Position numbers and translations under genes: made by a program. From Planctomyces sp. SH-PL62 (GTDB lineage Bacteria > Planctomycetota > Planctomycetia > Planctomycetales > Planctomycetaceae): a stretch of DNA of 38,720 nt. The notes under the pieces are model-generated. The model was not told the origin of the DNA and searched no databases. It saw only the letters and a list, made by a program, of their open reading frames with translations. Positions 1-7,274 of this stretch are shown here, in pieces; positions within the stretch are counted from its first letter, which is position 1; every line of letters begins with the position of its first letter. The stretch is taken from positions 1 to 38,720 of the forward strand of contig CAMDEA010000072.1 in assembly GCA_945893045.1 (NCBI GenBank). Direction: 5' to 3'.

Positions 1-533
1 TCGAAGTTGCTGCCCATCACAAGTCCGTCTTTCACGGCTTCTGGCAGCACGAGCACATTGGTTGGCAAGCCGGTCTGCGGATGATTGTTGCCGCGCACGC
101 GAGCGTAGATCGAACTGATCGACGCCCCCGACGGATTCTGACCGCTGACCACTTCACCGTAGGTGTGCCCGGATTGTCCCGATCCATACGACCGCACGAT
201 GGTGAATCGGTCGGCTATCGCGGCCAGCTTTGGAAACGTGCTGCCAAACGTGATGCCCGGAAGCTTCGTTTGGATCTCGCCGGTGACGCAGTGAATCTCC
301 GCCGGCGCTGTCATTTTTGGATCAAAGAACTCGATATGAGGCGGGCCACCTTGCAAAAACAGGAGCACGACCGAGCGGTCGCGCAGGATGTCCGCACTGC
401 CCGCTTGCGACTTCGCTTGCAGCAATCCTGCCAGCGAACACGCTCCGGCACCGATCGCTCCGACGCGCAGAAACTCGCGCCGTGAATAACCCTGGCAATT
501 GTGCGTCGGCAGGTGATCGCGAATCGTCAGCAT
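1..533 (-). CDS. DUF1501 family Tat-exported protein (5' part only)
   Basis: The gene runs off the left edge, so only the first 177 or so residues are visible. Translation from the ATG at 533 begins MLTIRDHLPTHNCQGYSRRE, followed by FLRVGAIGAGACSLAGLL, which is a twin-arginine signal with a short hydrophobic core. Next come VVLLFLQGGPPHIEFFDPK and IVRSYGSGQSGHTYGEVVSG, both typical of DUF1501 proteins, which have an alkaline phosphatase/sulfatase-like fold. Members are very numerous in planctomycetes and usually sit beside DUF1549/DUF1553 cytochrome-like proteins; the partner here would lie outside the window. The product probably acts outside the cytoplasm. The reaction is unknown. The start is chosen because Tat motif spacing is normal from it. 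Family call is confident; function is not. Confidence 0.85.
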   Translation of the reverse strand, partial: MLTIRDHLPTHNCQGYSRREFLRVGAIGAGACSLAGLLQAKSQAGSADILRDRSVVLLFLQGGPPHIEFFDPKMTAPAEIHCVTGEIQTKLPGITFGSTFPKLAAIADRFTIVRSYGSGQSGHTYGEVVSGQNPSGASISSIYARVRGNNHPQTGLPTNVLVLPEAVKDGLVMGSNF

Positions 534-765
534 CGTGGACCCTTTGGGTGAGCTGGATTCAACATCGGCGGGAAAGCGGGTGGGAGCGGACAAATTCTAG
601 GCATGAAGTCAGCAAAGAGGCTATCGACGGTTGTGACGCTTGCAACCGCTGGAGACAAATTCGCACGGCGGCCAGCGATCAACTTGCGAGATGATCCGGC
701 CGTTGGTCTCATGGTTGATCGATTCCATGATCCGCTTCGCAGTCATCTCCATTTGAGGTTGAGTC

Positions 766-3477
766 ATGTCGGCATCGCAATCTGATCGCAATGTGTTGTT
801 CGGTGTGCTGGCGTTGCAGATGGAGTTCATCACGCAAGCCGGATTGATCGCTGCATTGCAAGCCTGGACGTTGCAGAAATCTCGCCCGCTGGGGGAACTG
901 CTGGTCGAACTCGCCCACATGTCGGCCGATGACCGAGCCGCGCTGGAACCGATGGTCGATCGGCATGTCGCACGGCATGGCGGCAGCGCCGAACAAAGCT
1001 TGGCCGCGATCAGTTCCGTCGAAGAGGTTGTTCAGTCGCTGAAAGAACTCGGAGACCCAGACCTGAACGCCAGCTTGGTCGTAGCCACACGCGGCTCGCG
1101 TGTGAGTCCTCCTCCGCCGCAAGTCACCGGCGAGCCGCCCGTGGCTACGGAGCAATCCGACGTTCCCACGATCATCGACGCGCCGCGACAGGCCGGTCGC
1201 TTCCGCATCGTGCGGCCCTTCAAAGAAGGTGGACTCGGCCAAGTCTCGATCGCCGAAGACATGGAGTTGCATCGCGAGGTTGCGTTCAAAGAGATCAAGC
1301 CGAAGTATGAACGCGACTTGCAGAACCGTGCGCGATTCCTGCTCGAAGGCGAAATCACCGGCAAGCTGGAGCATCCGGGCATCGTGCCGGTGTATGGCCT
1401 CGGCCAGTTTTCCGACGGCCGGCCGTTCTACGCGATGCGCTTCATTCGCGGTCAGAGCCTGCACGACGCCATCGGGCAGTTTCACAGCCGGCACTCGTCG
1501 AGCCGCCTCGCGTACACGCTCAACCCGGAGTTCCGGCAGTTGATCGGCCGGCTGATCGACGTCTGCCAAGCCATCGAGTACGCGCACAGCAAGGGCGTGC
1601 TACATCGCGATCTCAAGCCGGACAACGTGATGCTCGGCAAGTACGGCGAGACGCTCGTCGTCGATTGGGGCTTGGCCAAGAAGATTGCGGTTGTGGCCGG
1701 TCTCCCGACCGAGCCACCCAGCGCTGCGGCCGCTCTCCCGACCGAGCCGCCTTCACAAGACTACGAACCCTCGCTCCGTCTCTCGCCCGACAGCGGTTCC
1801 GCGCCGACGGTCGCGGGTCAGACGATGGGGACTCCCAAATACATGAGTCCCGAACAAGCCCGCGGCGAGATCGACAAGCTGGGCCACGCCACCGACGTGT
1901 ACGCGCTGGGAGCGATCCTGTTCTCCGTCTTGACCAACCAAGCCCCCATCGGAGCACGCCCGCTCCCGGCCGGTCCCGAAAAGTTGAGCGTGATCGAACA
2001 AGTGGCACGCGCCGCCGCCGGAAAATTCCCGCGACCGACCACCGTGAACCCCGCCGCCCCGCGAGCCTTGGAGGCGATCTGTTTACGCACGATGTCCCTC
2101 CGCGCCGATTCACGCTACCGCACCGCAAAACTCCTCGCCGACGACCTGCAAGCCTGGCTCGACGACCAACCGGTCTCGGCCATGATCGAACCCTTCAGCA
2201 TCCGAACACAACGCTGGATGAAGCAGCATCGCACGACCGTCACCACAACCGCCGCCACGATTCTCATGAGCTTCCTCGGCGTCATCGGCTGGGGTGTGCA
2301 AGAGGGCAAGCACTCACGCGATCTGGAATCCAAGAACGAGCAGCTTGGGAAATCCAATAAGGAATTGGCGTCGAAGAACACTGAGTTGGCAGAGGCCAAC
2401 GTGACGACGCGGCTGGCATTAGAATCCGCCATTAGAGAAACGAGCGATGCCCTGGCGCACCGCCGAGAACATCTCGGCGGGCTTTATCGGCAGTCAGGCG
2501 AACTTAATCTGGCACTGGAGTCTTACCAAGAAGCACTTCAGGCTCGCCGCACGCTGTCAGTGGCTGATCCAACCAATGTCGAGTTAAGCAGCGACCTGGC
2601 GCTGACCCTCTTCGATTTTGGCGAGCTCGGCGTGCAGGTGGGTAAGTTGGATGTGGCGCTGGAGAACTACCAGCAAGCCCTAGAGCTTCGGCGCAGGCTG
2701 GCGGTGGCCGATCCGAGCAGCGAGTTAAATAAGTGGTTTCTTTCGACGACGTTGAACCGCCTCGGCTACCTCTACGCGAGCGTTGAGAAATTGGACGAGG
2801 CCGAGAACTATTACAAGCAGGCGTTTGAATACTTTCACACACGCGCCGAAATGGCTCCATCAGATGCTGGTGCCCAGGACTCCTTGAAGCTCTGCAGTGC
2901 AATATCCAACGACATGCGTGGCCGCCGCGAACAGACTGACAAAAACTTTGCAACAGCAATCGAGTCATACGAGAAGGCACTCACTGTACTTCGTGAGCTC
3001 GACCAGCGCTGCCGGCTCTCACCGTTTGACAAGCTGCGTGTCACAGCGGCTGAAAAAGCCATAACAGCGTGCAAGTTGACCATTCTGGCCACCGGAGATT
3101 GGGAAGCGCTGCTCAAAGCGGACGTGACGGTGTTGCCGCAGTCGTTGCTTCTCCGAGCCACCGAAATGCTCAAACGCGGCGAACTCGCCCACGCCGTCCA
3201 GGCCGCAGACAAACTGTGCGCGTTGGACCCGAAGGACAAGAACAACTTCTATAACGCCGCCCGCGTCTACACTCGCTGCGCTGAGTTTATCACCAAAGAA
3301 AAACCCATCCCGACTGATGCGGAACAGACCGAGCGGCAGAAGTTTCTCAACCTCGCCCTCGACTGCCTGAAAGAATCCCTCGCCGCTGGCTGGGACGACT
3401 TCGCTCACATGAAGACAGACGACGATCTCAAACCCCTCCGCGCCCTGCCGGAATTCGAGACGCTGTTTCCGAAGTAG
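766..3477 (+). CDS. Serine/threonine protein kinase with transmembrane segment and C-terminal TPR repeats
   Basis: Hanks-type kinase of 903 residues. Residues 1-80 form a helical N-terminal region (NVLFGVLALQMEFITQAGLI) that I recognise from other planctomycete kinases but cannot name. A proline-rich linker follows and is encoded by a palindromic element (1081-1148). The kinase domain spans about 146-470: glycine loop G155-V160, lysine K175, HRD at 280-282, metal-binding DWG at 300-302 in place of DFG, and SPE at 361-363. A proline-rich 11-residue duplication (309-330) sits in the activation loop. One hydrophobic helix (about 491-512) precedes a coiled coil (518-570) and TPR-like repeats (about 570-740). 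The end, GWDDFAHMKTDDDLKPLRAL, matches the tail of TPR kinases in this phylum. The layout suggests a membrane kinase signalling to or scaffolding partners through the TPRs. Substrate unknown. The stop TAG lies in a half palindrome unit. Confidence 0.9.
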   Translation: MSASQSDRNVLFGVLALQMEFITQAGLIAALQAWTLQKSRPLGELLVELAHMSADDRAALEPMVDRHVARHGGSAEQSLAAISSVEEVVQSLKELGDPDLNASLVVATRGSRVSPPPPQVTGEPPVATEQSDVPTIIDAPRQAGRFRIVRPFKEGGLGQVSIAEDMELHREVAFKEIKPKYERDLQNRARFLLEGEITGKLEHPGIVPVYGLGQFSDGRPFYAMRFIRGQSLHDAIGQFHSRHSSSRLAYTLNPEFRQLIGRLIDVCQAIEYAHSKGVLHRDLKPDNVMLGKYGETLVVDWGLAKKIAVVAGLPTEPPSAAAALPTEPPSQDYEPSLRLSPDSGSAPTVAGQTMGTPKYMSPEQARGEIDKLGHATDVYALGAILFSVLTNQAPIGARPLPAGPEKLSVIEQVARAAAGKFPRPTTVNPAAPRALEAICLRTMSLRADSRYRTAKLLADDLQAWLDDQPVSAMIEPFSIRTQRWMKQHRTTVTTTAATILMSFLGVIGWGVQEGKHSRDLESKNEQLGKSNKELASKNTELAEANVTTRLALESAIRETSDALAHRREHLGGLYRQSGELNLALESYQEALQARRTLSVADPTNVELSSDLALTLFDFGELGVQVGKLDVALENYQQALELRRRLAVADPSSELNKWFLSTTLNRLGYLYASVEKLDEAENYYKQAFEYFHTRAEMAPSDAGAQDSLKLCSAISNDMRGRREQTDKNFATAIESYEKALTVLRELDQRCRLSPFDKLRVTAAEKAITACKLTILATGDWEALLKADVTVLPQSLLLRATEMLKRGELAHAVQAADKLCALDPKDKNNFYNAARVYTRCAEFITKEKPIPTDAEQTERQKFLNLALDCLKESLAAGWDDFAHMKTDDDLKPLRALPEFETLFPK
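1081..1148. repeat. 68-bp palindromic element inserted in frame in the kinase gene
   Basis: The ends are inverted copies: gtagccacacgcggctcgc on the left and, read on the other strand, gtagccacgggcggctcgc on the right. Arms of about 28 bp match at most positions around a 12-base centre. In the reading frame it codes for VATRGSRVS...TGEPPVAT, a proline-rich linker between the N-terminal region and the kinase domain. It resembles the mobile palindromic elements seen within reading frames in other bacteria such as Rickettsia. That comparison is mine; I know of no name for this one. Confidence 0.7.
1690..1755. repeat. In-frame tandem duplication of 33 bp in the kinase activation loop
   Basis: Two direct copies 33 bp apart share ctcccgaccgagcc and encode VVAGLPTEPPS then AAAALPTEPPS (residues 309-330). 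They lie between the DWG motif and the MGTPKYMSPEQ segment. The DNA is more GC-rich and repetitive than the flanking kinase codons, which suggests a repeat insertion and not a conserved kinase segment. Confidence 0.65.
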
Positions 3478-3497
3478 ACGAGTCGCTCCGTGACTTG
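3473..3497. repeat. Half unit of the gtagacgagtcactccgtgac palindrome family
   Basis: The sequence agtagacgagtcgctccgtg after the kinase is one arm of the palindromes at 22616-22674 and 8573-8626, with one mismatch. No second arm is present here. It contains the kinase stop codon TAG (3475-3477). Confidence 0.6.
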
Positions 3498-3576
3498 AAG
3501 ATTCCAGGCACAAAAACCAGGAACGGCGTCGAACAATCCAGCCGAGTTGCGCACGATCTGGTATCTTGGGACGATC

Positions 3577-3876
3577 TTGGATTACCGAATCGAATACTCG
3601 CCTGAGGCCGAAGGACACTTGCGAGCACTCACCGCTCGGCAACGGGCGACTGTGTTTGATAACGTCGAACAGCAGCTTGCCCATCAACCTTCGTTGGAGA
3701 CACGACACCGCAAACGGATGCGCCCCAATCCTCTGGCACCTTGGGAACTTCGCTGCGGTGATCTTCGCATCTATTACGATTTTGCCAATAAGCCGGAGAG
3801 CTTGGTCACCGTGGTCGCTGTCGGAATCAAAGACCGCGATCGAGTTCTCATCGGTGGAGAGGAAGTGAAACTATGA
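3577..3876 (+). CDS. RelE/ParE family toxin
   Basis: A protein of about 99 residues, LDYRIEYSPEAEGHLRALTA at the start and PWELRCGDLRIYYDF plus VVAVGIKDRDRVLIGGEE near the end. This is the compact RelE/ParE fold with conserved Arg and Tyr in its final strands. In RelE relatives these toxins cleave mRNA at the ribosome; in ParE relatives they hit gyrase. Sequence alone does not decide which applies. I chose the TTG start at 3577 because homologues begin M-D-Y-R-I-E-Y and a GGGA lies upstream; a TTG at 3547 would add ten residues. The stop overlaps the next gene's start as ATGA, and the toxin comes first, the reverse of the common order. Confidence 0.85.
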   Translation: MDYRIEYSPEAEGHLRALTARQRATVFDNVEQQLAHQPSLETRHRKRMRPNPLAPWELRCGDLRIYYDFANKPESLVTVVAVGIKDRDRVLIGGEEVKL

Positions 3877-4124
3877 AAGTCATCGAAAAGTCCGATGCCA
3901 CGGCCACACTCGCGGAATATGCGGATGAAATGGAAAGCGGCGCTCTGATCGTGACGGAACAAGGACTTCCCGTCGCGGCCCTTGTTTCGATCGAAAACGT
4001 CGATCTAGAAACCGTCGGTCTCAGCACGAATCCAAAATTCATCGAATTGATCGAACGCTCACGCGCCCGTGTTCGATCCGAGGGGGGCGTCTCCAGCGAA
4101 GAGATGCGCCGGCGGTTTGAATGA
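3873..4124 (+). CDS. Phd/YefM-like antitoxin
   Basis: 83 residues. The N-terminal half (KSDATATLAEYADEM then ALIVTEQGLPVAALVSIENV) matches the Phd/YefM fold, which dimerises and binds DNA and usually represses its own operon. The C-terminal part is charged (SRARVRSEGGVSSEEMRRRF) and probably wraps the toxin. The 4-bp ATGA overlap with the toxin gene indicates translational coupling. The last 70 bp of this gene (4056-4125) recur in damaged form at 5139-5207, beyond the second toxin-antitoxin pair. Confidence 0.85.
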   Translation: MKVIEKSDATATLAEYADEMESGALIVTEQGLPVAALVSIENVDLETVGLSTNPKFIELIERSRARVRSEGGVSSEEMRRRFE

Positions 4125-4313
4125 CACGGTCGAATGTTGGAGGCGATTCCGTTCGCGTTCAAAGTCGCTACTCCGTGACTTCCATTCGGCAAAGCATTTG
4201 TGGGCTGCTCCAAAAACTCACGAGTCGTAAGAATGCCATCCCGCTGCCGCTCGGCAATGCGTATTCTGATGCCGTGAGACTTTGAACGAGTTGAGTCTTG
4301 GGAGAGATGTGCC

Positions 4314-4526
4314 ATGTCCATCACCGCTGAAGCTGTCTATGAAAATGGGATGTTGAAGTTCCAACAACCGCTACCTCTGGCGGAACAGGAGCATGTGCGC
4401 GTGACGGTGGAGACGACCAGCAGTTGGGCCAAACAAACTGCCGGCATGATTCGCTGGCCCGGCGACGTCGAGACGCTCGAACTCATCGCTTTGGACCCGG
4501 ACCTTGATCCGCAGGAGGGGCCATGA
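4314..4526 (+). CDS. DUF104 / AF2212-like antitoxin
   Basis: 70 residues starting MSITAEAVYENGMLKFQQPL, then LAEQEHVRVTVE. The segment AVYENGMLKFQQPLPLAEQE is the hallmark of the DUF104 (AF2212-like) small proteins that pair with PIN-domain toxins. The remaining residues (IRWPGDVETLELIALDPDLD) resemble the toxin-binding tail of such antitoxins. It overlaps the PIN toxin gene by 4 bp (ATGA), antitoxin first. A spacer of 189 bp separates it from the preceding toxin-antitoxin pair, so the two pairs probably have separate promoters. Confidence 0.85.
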   Translation: MSITAEAVYENGMLKFQQPLPLAEQEHVRVTVETTSSWAKQTAGMIRWPGDVETLELIALDPDLDPQEGP

Positions 4527-5023
4527 CCTTCGCTGATCTGTCAGACGGCGCGACACTCTTTCTCGATGCCAACATCTTCGTCTACCACTTCGCGCAACAT
4601 CCCACCTTCGGAACCGCATGTACGGCGCTGCTGGATCGCATCGAACGCCAGGAACTGGATGGTTTCACTTCCACACACGTCTTGAGTGAGACGGCTCACC
4701 GGTTGATGACGTTGGAAGCTTGCACCACGTTTTCGTGGCCGTATGCCGGGATCGCGAATCGCCTGAAACGGCAGCCGCAAGAACTTCAAAAACTGACGCG
4801 TTTCCGACAAGCCATCGAGTTCATCGTCGCCAGTCGCATTCACCTGCTGACCATTTCCGGTGACCGCATCGTCGATGCCACCGCCATCAGTCAGCAGACC
4901 GGATTGTTGAGCAATGACGCTTTGATCGTCGCCATCATGCAACACCAAGAACTGGTGAACCTGGCAAGTTGCGACGCTGACTTCGATCGCATCTCCGAAT
5001 TGACGCGATTCGCTCCGACCTGA
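4523..5023 (+). CDS. vapC: PIN-domain (VapC-like) ribonuclease toxin
   Basis: 166 residues of PIN-domain type. Acidic residues for divalent metal binding are in place: D15 in LFLDANIFVY, E56 in VLSETAHR, D132 in LLSNDALIVA and D151/D153 in ASCDADFDRI. Family members cut tRNA or rRNA when released from the antitoxin. Length is slightly above a minimal VapC. Translation is coupled to the upstream antitoxin by an ATGA overlap. The symbol vapC is used in the family sense only. Confidence 0.88.
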   Translation: MTFADLSDGATLFLDANIFVYHFAQHPTFGTACTALLDRIERQELDGFTSTHVLSETAHRLMTLEACTTFSWPYAGIANRLKRQPQELQKLTRFRQAIEFIVASRIHLLTISGDRIVDATAISQQTGLLSNDALIVAIMQHQELVNLASCDADFDRISELTRFAPT

Positions 5024-5138
5024 TTCTACGGCGACGGACGACCGCGACATCGGCAACCACTCGCGACTCCTGCTCAACCTGGATGCCGACCAGAAAGGTC
5101 GTTGAATAACGCCACCTCCCTCGCGGGGGTGATTCCCG

Positions 5139-5207
5139 CGCTCGCGCGCCCGTGTCCGATCCAAGGGGGCGTCTCCAGCGAAGAGATGCGCCGGCGGTTT
5201 GAATGAC
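5139..5207. repeat. Decayed copy of the Phd-like antitoxin 3' end
   Basis: This 69-bp stretch matches 4056-4125, the last 22 codons, stop and one base of the upstream antitoxin, at all but about three positions, and lacks one G from a run of Gs. The missing base shifts the frame, so it is not a functional coding segment. No start or upstream half is present. It looks like the remnant of a second copy of the antitoxin, or a recombination scar, on the far side of the PIN module. Confidence 0.8.
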
Positions 5208-5297
5208 CGACGCTAAACAGGCGGAGTGACAGAAACGAAGTTCCTCATGCTGGCTCGCGACACACCAAGCGCCGCTCTCGCCATTGGCTGGGAAGGC

Positions 5298-6857
5298 TCA
5301 GCGACTCGCCAGCGCGCGACGCAGCAGGTTGTGCGTGATGCGTTGGACTCGTTCGTCGGGGCCGTGCGGGCGGCTCCAGTGAGACCACGGCAGCATGTGG
5401 CCGGGGGGACTCGACAGGTCTTGGCACCAGAAGATCGTCGAGGCATTGAACACGAAATTGTTCTTCGGGCCGGGATAAATCGTCGCGGTCCAATGTTGAG
5501 GTCGCGTGCCCCCTTGCAGTGCGGTCCCTTCGCCGACGATTTCCAAACCGGGAATGTCGGTCGGAGGATCGCCGTGATATTCCCAACCGATCAAGCCAGG
5601 GATGCGATCCCCCTTCTTCATGCCGGTGTCCTCGAAGATCCAATGATCCGGCTTCGTGCAGATCCAATCGCCGCCGCCGTTGACCGGATCAACGTTGCGA
5701 GCGCCGATCAAATAGCCCTCGTCGGGACCGCGATGGGGAAAAGGGCCGTTCTTTTCGTGACGATACACGGCGAGCTTGTAGTCACCGCCATAGGGGCCGC
5801 CGCGGAACATGATGCGTTTGTCGCGGCCATCGTGACTCGCACGCAGCGGCGTGACCCAGCAGACGGCGTTGCCGGAGAAGAACATCAGGTTCACTCCGGC
5901 ATCGCGCATCTTCACGACGCTCTCGTATTGGCGGATGTCCCAATACTCGTCGTGGCCGACGCTCAAGAACGCTTTGCATTTCAGGCCGTGATCCGGCGTG
6001 ACCATGTCGCTGTTCGAGCAATACGTCACGTCGTAGCCCTGCTGTTCGAGCCAATACGCCATCGGGAACTCGAAGCAGAGCCACTCGCCGGAGCCGAGCG
6101 ATTGCGGGTTCTCATAAATCTGAGCGTACTTCGCATACGGCCGATCGAAGCTGACGTCAGCCCACGGACCTTCGTTCCCTTTCGGATGCGTGTAGACCGA
6201 GTAGTTGTCCGGCCAACGGTTGTAAGCCTGCCAAGTGTTGTCGGAGCACTGAACGAGGATGTCCGCTGGCCGATCATCGCGCACGATGAACACGACATAG
6301 CTCTGCCAATAACCCGCCGCCGGATCGTCGGCGAGCAAACTCAGCCGCCCCAGGTACACGCCGCTCGGCCAGTCATTCGGAATCTTCAGCGACGTCGCCG
6401 CTTCCCACCGGCACTCGTGCAAGTTCTTCTCGCCGATGGCCGGAACCGCTTGTTTCTTCCCCTCAAACGGGCCGAGCTTCGTCATCAAACGCGCGCCCCG
6501 ACCGCCGTAATAGCCAGTGCGAAAGATTTCGATCTGAAACGGACGAGGTGGATCGGTCGAAACGCATAAGTCGATCGACTCCCCCGCCTTCACGCTCTGC
6601 TTCGAGCAATACCCTTCGATCCATTGCGACCGAAACCCGCCGACCTTGTCGAGCCGCACGCGAGTCAATTGCCAATCGAGCGATCCCGGCTTCGCATTCT
6701 CTTGCTGAATGACGTTGCCACGACCAGCGGCGGGAGCTTGCTCGGCCTGTGCGAGTTGTTGCGACAGCACGCTCTCACCGAGCGCAGCCACCGAACCAGC
6801 GGCGACCCCTTTGATCCAATCACGACGTGATGATCCAGAATCCGGTTCGATGTTCAT
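5298..6857 (-). CDS. Tat-exported N,N-dimethylformamidase-large-subunit-like protein
   Basis: 519 residues. The N-terminus SSRRDWIKGVAAGSVAAL is a twin-arginine signal. The mature part carries SQWIEGYCSKQSVKAGESID, then IEIFRTGYYGGRGARLM, ILVQCSDNTWQAYNRW, KAFLSVGHDEYWD and MFFSGNAVCWV. These blocks are typical of the family annotated as N,N-dimethylformamidase beta subunit-like. True dimethylformamidase hydrolyses DMF with an iron site and a small partner subunit; no small subunit gene is nearby, so the substrate here is unknown. The start has AAGGAG 8 nt upstream. It is probably a single-gene unit; upstream lies a nest of palindromes (6876-7124). Confidence 0.8.
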   Translation of the reverse strand: MNIEPDSGSSRRDWIKGVAAGSVAALGESVLSQQLAQAEQAPAAGRGNVIQQENAKPGSLDWQLTRVRLDKVGGFRSQWIEGYCSKQSVKAGESIDLCVSTDPPRPFQIEIFRTGYYGGRGARLMTKLGPFEGKKQAVPAIGEKNLHECRWEAATSLKIPNDWPSGVYLGRLSLLADDPAAGYWQSYVVFIVRDDRPADILVQCSDNTWQAYNRWPDNYSVYTHPKGNEGPWADVSFDRPYAKYAQIYENPQSLGSGEWLCFEFPMAYWLEQQGYDVTYCSNSDMVTPDHGLKCKAFLSVGHDEYWDIRQYESVVKMRDAGVNLMFFSGNAVCWVTPLRASHDGRDKRIMFRGGPYGGDYKLAVYRHEKNGPFPHRGPDEGYLIGARNVDPVNGGGDWICTKPDHWIFEDTGMKKGDRIPGLIGWEYHGDPPTDIPGLEIVGEGTALQGGTRPQHWTATIYPGPKNNFVFNASTIFWCQDLSSPPGHMLPWSHWSRPHGPDERVQRITHNLLRRALASR

Positions 6858-6875
6858 GGCTCTGCTCCTTAACTC

Positions 6876-7000
6876 AGATTATTCATGGCCGCGATGTAAC
6901 CCGAAGCGTCAGCGAGGGAGTCATCACACACTCCCTCGCTGACGCATCGGGTTACATCGCAGCACGCTGCTCTCCCCAATGAGTAGGCCATGAATAATCT
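6876..7000. repeat. Nested palindromes upstream of two divergent genes
   Basis: The inner palindrome (6891-6960) has arms gcgatgtaacccgaagcgtc... and ...atcgggttacatcgc, about 31 bp each with one mismatch. An outer pair of perfect 15-bp arms (agattattcatggcc at 6876 and its complement at 6986) surrounds it, with unrelated spacer on the right side only. The inner unit belongs to the same family as 35708-35803. With the next palindrome it fills most of the 417-bp gap between the divergent genes at 6857 and 7275; I see no gene in that gap. Confidence 0.75.
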
Positions 7001-7048
7001 CGGCGTAACGGCCTTGGTAATCTCTTGCGCGGTCCGCCGTGAATCGTT

Positions 7049-7124
7049 CAGGCGAGCGGGGCGGCGTCAGCCCCCCGGTGAATTCGCCACACTACCGGGG
7101 GGCTGACGCCGCCCCACTCACCTG
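7049..7124. repeat. Palindromic element, caggcgagcggggcggcgtc family
   Basis: Arms caggcgagcggggcggcgtc and the complement near 7124 flank a short centre containing ggtgaattcgcc. The same element, with a longer centre, occurs at 19297-19385. The two copies lie in unrelated intergenic contexts, which suggests dispersal. Confidence 0.75.
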
Positions 7125-7274
7125 TCTCATTCGCGGCCGTGCGAAGCATAGCAACGAACTTCATCCGGGCGACGCGGCTTGTTTTTCTACTCGCCGAGCG
7201 TAATTTGGTCCGCCACAGCGGGACAACGCTGGCGTCATCACTGCACCCTCCTCGGATTTAGAGAGGTCATCGTC

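Noticed and set aside
3016..3045. Segment encoding SPFDKLRVT in the kinase tail, a peptide I have seen in repeat-derived reading frames elsewhere
   Set aside because: No inverted or second copy is seen in this window, so I cannot support a repeat here.
5226..6569. 447-codon plus-strand frame opposite the dimethylformamidase-like gene
   Set aside because: No ribosome site, signal or motif; the minus-strand frame has a Tat signal and family blocks.
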